Source of the DNA: Brevundimonas subvibrioides ATCC 15264
GTDB taxonomy: Bacteria > Pseudomonadota > Alphaproteobacteria > Caulobacterales > Caulobacteraceae
Assembly: GCF_000144605.1 (NCBI RefSeq)
Contig: NC_014375.1
Span: forward strand, 1,116,001-1,180,000
Direction: 5' to 3'
Length of the DNA stretch: 64,000 nucleotides
Shown: positions 60,499 through 64,000 of the stretch, in pieces
How positions within the stretch are numbered: position 1 is the first letter of the stretch
Layout: each line of letters begins with the position of its first letter
Translations under genes and position numbers: made by a program
The notes under the pieces: model-generated
Databases searched by the model: none
Told to the model about the DNA's origin: nothing
The model's input: the letters and a program-made list of their open reading frames with translations, nothing else

Positions 60499-61532
60499 GA
60501 GGAATCGGCCTTCGCCGGCAACAACATCCATCAGAACTGCCTGCGTTGCCCCAGGTCATGCGGGATATGGGCCTTTGGGACCTGGCGCAGTGACCCGAAA
60601 ACACCCTGCCCAGGAGCGGCATCACGCAGAATAGTAAACGTTGAAGTCATCCTGAATTCTCATTAATGTTTAGATACTCTGTGGGGGGGCGTGCGGGATG
60701 GCGATGAGTGACTACGCGGGTGTGACAGTCGAAACCGGCACATTTGTTGGTCGTCACGGAGACAGGCATGTCCTTAAGATCGTTGCTCGTGACTACGACG
60801 TGTCATCGCGCTGGGATCCCCAAGGATGCAAGCGCTCCAGCCTCAACCCAGGAGGCAGCTTCTTTAGCATCGCGGGGGACGACGCCACATTCCGGAGCGT
60901 CGCTGCGGTTCGTCGATGTGCTTCGGCATATTATCACAGTCCGATAGTCTGGAGCGGCAAATCAAGCCAAGGCTTTCTCAAATACTGGCTCGCTAAAATC
61001 CTTAGCCCGTTTCGGATTAGATCCAATAATGACTAGAGCGGCGTTATCCTCTACCTGACCCCGTCAGTTTAATTCCAGATCGGGGTTCCGGCCAAGCTGT
61101 TGTGATCGAGATTCGGACTGCCGCCGAAAATTCGCAACAAGCTGTTGGTTTCTCAAAAGTTGCACGGCGAATGGGATCTTGGTTGCATTCGTAGCGGTCG
61201 AGAGGCGGCGCTGTCAGGCGAGCGCGGGAAGGTTTCCCCGGTTTTGGTGTATTAGGCGGAGGTGGCGTTCAATTCTTCTCGCGTCACCCAAGAGAAAGAC
61301 GCTGCGGGCCCACTGATAACCGAGCCCCAGAACCCCGGAAACCGGCAAAGGACAGCCTCCATGGTGGAGGCTGAACTGCTCAGATTGTGGCTGGGCCTGC
61401 TGGCTCGGGGGGGCGTGGGCAGAGACCCTTCGCCATGTGTCGCACCGGCCTCGATCAAGGCTGGTGCGGCTGGCCAGTACGCAGAACTTTGGCGCTGCTG
61501 TATCTAGGAAGAGCCTTTTCGGTTTGGCACCT
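60499..61532. other. Long region of doubtful coding content
   Basis: This 1.0-kb stretch between the receptor and icd genes has no confident gene. It is more AT-rich than its flanks near 60630-61200. Fragments such as a 112-codon ORF (listed) show no family. It may hold eroded mobile DNA; I found no transposase motif, inverted ends or RNA gene. Confidence 0.5.
60698..61036 (+). CDS. Doubtful 112-codon ORF
   Basis: The frame from ATG 60698 would give a small soluble protein (AMSDYAGVTVETGTFVGR, VLKIVARDYDVSS, FLKYWLAKILSPF). Codon use looks unlike the neighbours, and I recognise no family or clear ribosome binding site. It is listed because it is the longest frame in an otherwise empty kilobase. 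Confidence 0.22.
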   Translation: MAMSDYAGVTVETGTFVGRHGDRHVLKIVARDYDVSSRWDPQGCKRSSLNPGGSFFSIAGDDATFRSVAAVRRCASAYYHSPIVWSGKSSQGFLKYWLAKILSPFRIRSNND

Positions 61533-61561
61533 TTGCCACCCGGCTTTCGCGTCGCTATACC
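61533..61561 (+). promoter_or_regulatory. icd: Sigma70-like promoter of icd
   Basis: TTGCCA (61533-61538) and TATACC (61556-61561) are separated by 17 bases. The predicted start near 61568 gives a leader of about 37 bases before the icd ATG. The spacing and distance fit a housekeeping promoter. Confidence 0.6.
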
Positions 61562-61604
61562 GCCCGCCACCTCCCTGACTATCCAGCATCCAAGGACCCT
61601 TCCC

Positions 61605-62825
61605 ATGGCCAAGATCCAGGTCGCCAATCCCATCGTGGACATCGACGGCGACGAGATGACCCGCATCATCTGGCAGTGGATCAAGGACAAGCTGGTCTTC
61701 CCGTTCGTCGACCTGAAGCTCGACTACTACGACCTGTCGATGGAGAATCGCGACGCCACCGACGACCAGGTGACGATCGACGCCGCCCACGCGATCCAGA
61801 AGCACGGCGTCGGCGTGAAGTGCGCCACCATCACCCCGGACGAGGCCCGGGTGAAGGAGTTCGGCCTCAAGAAGATGTGGAAGTCGCCCAACGGCACGAT
61901 CCGCAACATTCTGGGCGGCGTGGTCTTCCGCGAGCCGATCATCTGCTCGAACGTGCCGCGCCTGGTGCCCGGCTGGACCCAGCCCATCGTCGTCGGCCGC
62001 CATGCCTTCGGCGACCAGTACAAGGCCACCGACTTCCTGGTCCCCGGTCCCGGCAAGCTGACCATGAAGTGGGTCGGCGCGAATGGCGAAGAGCAGAACT
62101 ATGAGGTGTTCGACTTCCCCTCGGCGGGCGTCGCCATGGGCATGTACAACCTCGACGACTCGATCACCGACTTCGCCCACGCCAGCTTCGCCTTCGGCCT
62201 GCAGCGCAACTACCCGGTCTATCTGTCGACCAAGAACACGATCCTGAAAGCCTATGACGGCCGCTTCAAAGACATCTTCCAGGCCGTGTTCGACGAGCAT
62301 TACGCCGCTGAATTCAAGGCGAAGGGCCTGACCTACGAGCACCGCCTGATCGACGACATGGTGGCCGCGGCCATCAAATGGTCGGGCGGCTTCGTCTGGG
62401 CCTGCAAGAACTACGACGGCGACGTCCAGTCCGACATCGTGGCCCAGGGCTTCGGCTCGCTGGGCCTGATGACCTCGGTCCTTCTGACCCCGGACGGCCG
62501 GGTGCTGGAGTCCGAAGCCGCCCACGGCACCGTGACGCGCCACTACCGCCAGCATCAGAAGGGCGAGGCCACCTCGACCAACTCGATCGCCTCGATCTAC
62601 GCCTGGACCCGCGGCTTCGCTCACCGGGCCAAGCTGGACGACAACGCCGAACTGGCCACCTTCGCCGCCACCCTGGAGCGGGTCGTGGTCGAGACGGTCG
62701 AGGCCGGCTTCATGACCAAGGACCTGGCGCTCCTGGTCGGCGACCAGCAGGGCTGGCTGACCACCGAGGGCTTCCTCGACAAGGTGGCCGAGAACCTGAA
62801 GGCTGAACTGCCCGACCTCGGCTAA
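61605..62825 (+). CDS. icd: NADP-dependent isocitrate dehydrogenase
   Basis: The 406-residue enzyme oxidatively decarboxylates isocitrate to 2-oxoglutarate in the TCA cycle. It is the eukaryote-like homodimeric type common in alphaproteobacteria: [40 protein letters not shown] (substrate-binding Ser/Arg), [26 protein letters not shown], the metal-binding [28 protein letters not shown] and the NADP site [10 protein letters not shown]. The ATG at 61605 matches the family start. It has its own promoter and a strong terminator. Confidence 0.98.
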   Translation: MAKIQVANPIVDIDGDEMTRIIWQWIKDKLVFPFVDLKLDYYDLSMENRDATDDQVTIDAAHAIQKHGVGVKCATITPDEARVKEFGLKKMWKSPNGTIRNILGGVVFREPIICSNVPRLVPGWTQPIVVGRHAFGDQYKATDFLVPGPGKLTMKWVGANGEEQNYEVFDFPSAGVAMGMYNLDDSITDFAHASFAFGLQRNYPVYLSTKNTILKAYDGRFKDIFQAVFDEHYAAEFKAKGLTYEHRLIDDMVAAAIKWSGGFVWACKNYDGDVQSDIVAQGFGSLGLMTSVLLTPDGRVLESEAAHGTVTRHYRQHQKGEATSTNSIASIYAWTRGFAHRAKLDDNAELATFAATLERVVVETVEAGFMTKDLALLVGDQQGWLTTEGFLDKVAENLKAELPDLG

Positions 62826-62851
62826 AGCCAACAGCGTCCGGATTATTTCGA

Positions 62852-62879
62852 CCCCGCCGGAGCTTCTCCGGCGGGGTTT
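62852..62879 (+). terminator. icd: Rho-independent terminator of icd
   Basis: CCCCGCCGGAG and CTCCGGCGGGG form an 11-base perfect stem with loop CTT, followed by TTTCGTTT. It begins 27 bases after the icd stop. Confidence 0.92.
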
Positions 62880-62942
62880 CGTTTGAGCCGTGGCTCCGAG
62901 CGTGCATGATGCGGCCTGCGCCGGAGGAGGGGAGACCACCGC

Positions 62943-63527
62943 GTGAAGAACATTCTGGGCAGGCTGGTGCTGGTCGCCATCGCGCTGACGGTCGTGTCGT
63001 TCTTCGCGGCACCGGCCGTGGCGTTCTTCGGCATACGCTCGGCCGCGCAGTCGGACGACGTCGCGGGCCTGCAGCGGCTGGTGGATTTCGACGCGGTGCG
63101 CGCGTCCTTGCGGCCCCAGCTCTCGAACCGGCCCGAGGCCATGACCCCGCCGCCGTCCTTCATGAACGACCCGATCGGGGCCTTCCGCCGCCAGTTCGAG
63201 GACACGGTCGCGCCCCAGGGCCCGAACCCCGACGCCTATCTGACTCCCGACGCGATCGACGGCCTGACACGGGGCGAGGGGCGCTATGCCGCCCTCCGGA
63301 TGCCCGCGCCGGGCAGCGACGCCACGCCCGCGCCATGGCCCCGGCCCGCCTACTGGGGCGTCAACCGCGCCCGCATGGCCGTGACGGATGAGGGCGGATC
63401 CGCCACCGTCTTCACCTTCGAGCGCAGGGGGCCGTTCGAGTGGAAACTGGTCCACGTCGGCCTGCCAGACGGCTCCACCCCGCCCACGACACCCACCCCC
63501 ACGACGACGCCGGAGACGAAACGATGA
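62943..63527 (+). CDS. DUF2939 protein (paralogue 1)
   Basis: The 194-residue protein has one N-terminal hydrophobic segment (LGRLVLVAIALTVVSFFAAPAVAFFGIRSAAQSDD). The pattern AAQSDDVAGLQRLVDFDAVRASLRPQLSNRP is the DUF2939 signature, found also in the next gene, and a C-terminal strand region follows (ATVFTFERRGPFEWKLVHVGLP). The end is a Thr/Pro-rich tail (PPTTPTPTTTPETKR). It is probably an exported or anchored envelope protein of unknown function. It ends in ATGA overlapping the next gene. Confidence 0.8.
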   Translation: MKNILGRLVLVAIALTVVSFFAAPAVAFFGIRSAAQSDDVAGLQRLVDFDAVRASLRPQLSNRPEAMTPPPSFMNDPIGAFRRQFEDTVAPQGPNPDAYLTPDAIDGLTRGEGRYAALRMPAPGSDATPAPWPRPAYWGVNRARMAVTDEGGSATVFTFERRGPFEWKLVHVGLPDGSTPPTTPTPTTTPETKR

Positions 63528-64000
63528 AGGGCCTGTTCAAGGGGCTGATCGGCCTGGCCATCCTCGGTTTTCTGGTCGCCTATTTCGGCTCGCCCTTCCT
63601 GACCGTCCGGGCGCTGGTCGCGGCGGCGGAGACGGGCGACGAGCCGGCACTGGAGCGGCTGGTCGACTTTCCGGCGTTTCGCGACAGCCTGAAGGACGAA
63701 CTGACTGCCCGGCTGATGGCGGAGGCCCAGGCCGATCCCCGCGTGCGCGACAGCGGGTTGGGCGGTCTCGGCATGATCTTCGGTCCCATGCTGGTGGGCG
63801 GGGCTGTGGATGCCCTGGTCAATGCGCCGACGGTCGCGGCCATGGTCCGCACGGCCGAAGTGCCCGATCCGACGGATCGGGAGCCCACGCCGGCGGCCGA
63901 GGACCGCGGTGCCGATATCCGCCAGACTTACGGCTATCGCGACATGAACACCTTCGCGGTCCGCCTGACCGATGTGGAGCGTCCGAACCAGACGCTGAAG
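63524..64000 (+). CDS. DUF2939 protein (paralogue 2, cut by window end)
   Basis: The visible 159 codons show a hydrophobic N-terminus (LFKGLIGLAILGFLVAYFGSPFLTVRALVAAAETGDEP) and the DUF2939 core ALERLVDFPAFRDSLKDELTARLM, parallel to the preceding gene. It differs by having a GGLGMIFGPMLVGGAVDALVNAPTVAAMV insertion-like region in place of the other's proline stretch. The 3' end lies beyond the window. It overlaps the first paralogue by 4 bases. Confidence 0.82.
   Translation, partial: MKGLFKGLIGLAILGFLVAYFGSPFLTVRALVAAAETGDEPALERLVDFPAFRDSLKDELTARLMAEAQADPRVRDSGLGGLGMIFGPMLVGGAVDALVNAPTVAAMVRTAEVPDPTDREPTPAAEDRGADIRQTYGYRDMNTFAVRLTDVERPNQTLK

Noticed and set aside
57982..60531. 849-codon open frame on the minus strand
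   Set aside because: It is the shadow of the TonB receptor gene; its translation is rich in Arg, Gly, Asp and His with no family motif.
60552..60590. Inverted repeat CCAGGTC...GACCTGG after the TonB receptor gene as terminator
   Set aside because: The loop is about 20 bases and there is no T-run, so it is weak as a terminator.
61079..61600. Possible IS fragment before icd (minus-strand frame 61214-61690)
   Set aside because: The translation shows no DDE or helix-turn-helix motif and its 5' end is antisense to icd.
61455..63455. 666-codon open frame on the minus strand
   Set aside because: It runs antisense through icd, its terminator and the DUF2939 gene, so it cannot be a real gene.
1..64000. 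CRISPR arrays, tRNA or rRNA genes
   Set aside because: No regularly spaced repeats and no tRNA-like cloverleaf or rRNA sequence were recognised on either strand by eye.

Overview
The window reads as high-GC alphaproteobacterial chromosome, most likely Caulobacteraceae and probably Brevundimonas-like. The basis is gene content (FixL/FixJ-type regulators, TonB receptor with FecI/FecR, holdfast/EPS-type export genes, M61 and DUF885 peptidases, DUF1176 and DUF2939 proteins), frequent GTG/TTG starts and possible CtrA-type sites. No 16S gene or other taxonomic marker is present, so this is inference. I saw no tRNA, rRNA, CRISPR array or intact insertion sequence.

Layout. (1) 1-8033, minus strand: signal transduction. 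A chemoreceptor-STAS-CheY operon with overlapping genes, a TorF-like porin, a FixL/FixJ-like pair, a membrane hybrid histidine kinase and an orphan receiver. (2) 8279-12765, plus: an operon with a likely Fur box (PepSY membrane protein, DUF2271, DUF4198, ApbE flavin transferase, membrane-anchored flavodoxin/FNR reductase), probably an iron- or flavin-linked electron-transfer system. (3) 12875-23851: housekeeping and accessory enzymes: transglutaminase-like protein, M1, DUF885 and M61 hydrolases, ribosomal protein L28 with its own promoter, leader hairpin and terminator, a LysR regulator, a thioredoxin-reductase-like flavoprotein, DUF1176 and DUF2945 proteins, and a coupled 46-residue ORF. (4) 24020-36195: first exopolysaccharide module: UDP-sugar epimerase, VanZ, short OPX (Wza-like) lipoprotein, BTLCP cysteine protease, TPR-like protein, Ala/Gly-rich exported protein, outer-membrane beta-barrel, Wzz/BY-kinase, Wzy-like polymerase, SleB hydrolase, PPP phosphatase.

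(5) 36716-48881: a dTDP-L-rhamnose and glycan-assembly island. An internally deleted rfbB relic precedes rfbD and rfbA. Five glycosyltransferases (two of them tandem paralogues), a Wzx-like flippase and a second Wzy-like polymerase follow in visibly AT-richer DNA, and intact rfbB and rfbC close the region on the opposite strand. An IS481-type transposase scrap lies just beyond. (6) 49527-56169: initiating sugar-phosphate transferase, DctA and MHS-family transporters, a methyltransferase, and a glycosyltransferase paired with a GINT1-N-like protein. (7) 56366-60498: ECF sigma factor, FecR anti-sigma and STN-containing TonB-dependent receptor. (8) 61605-64000: isocitrate dehydrogenase with promoter and terminator, then two paralogous DUF2939 proteins, the last cut by the window end.

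Together, regions 4-6 appear to make, polymerise and export one or two rhamnose-containing surface polysaccharides. Regions 2 and 7 point to iron or other TonB-dependent nutrient acquisition. Region 1 supplies chemotaxis and sensory control.
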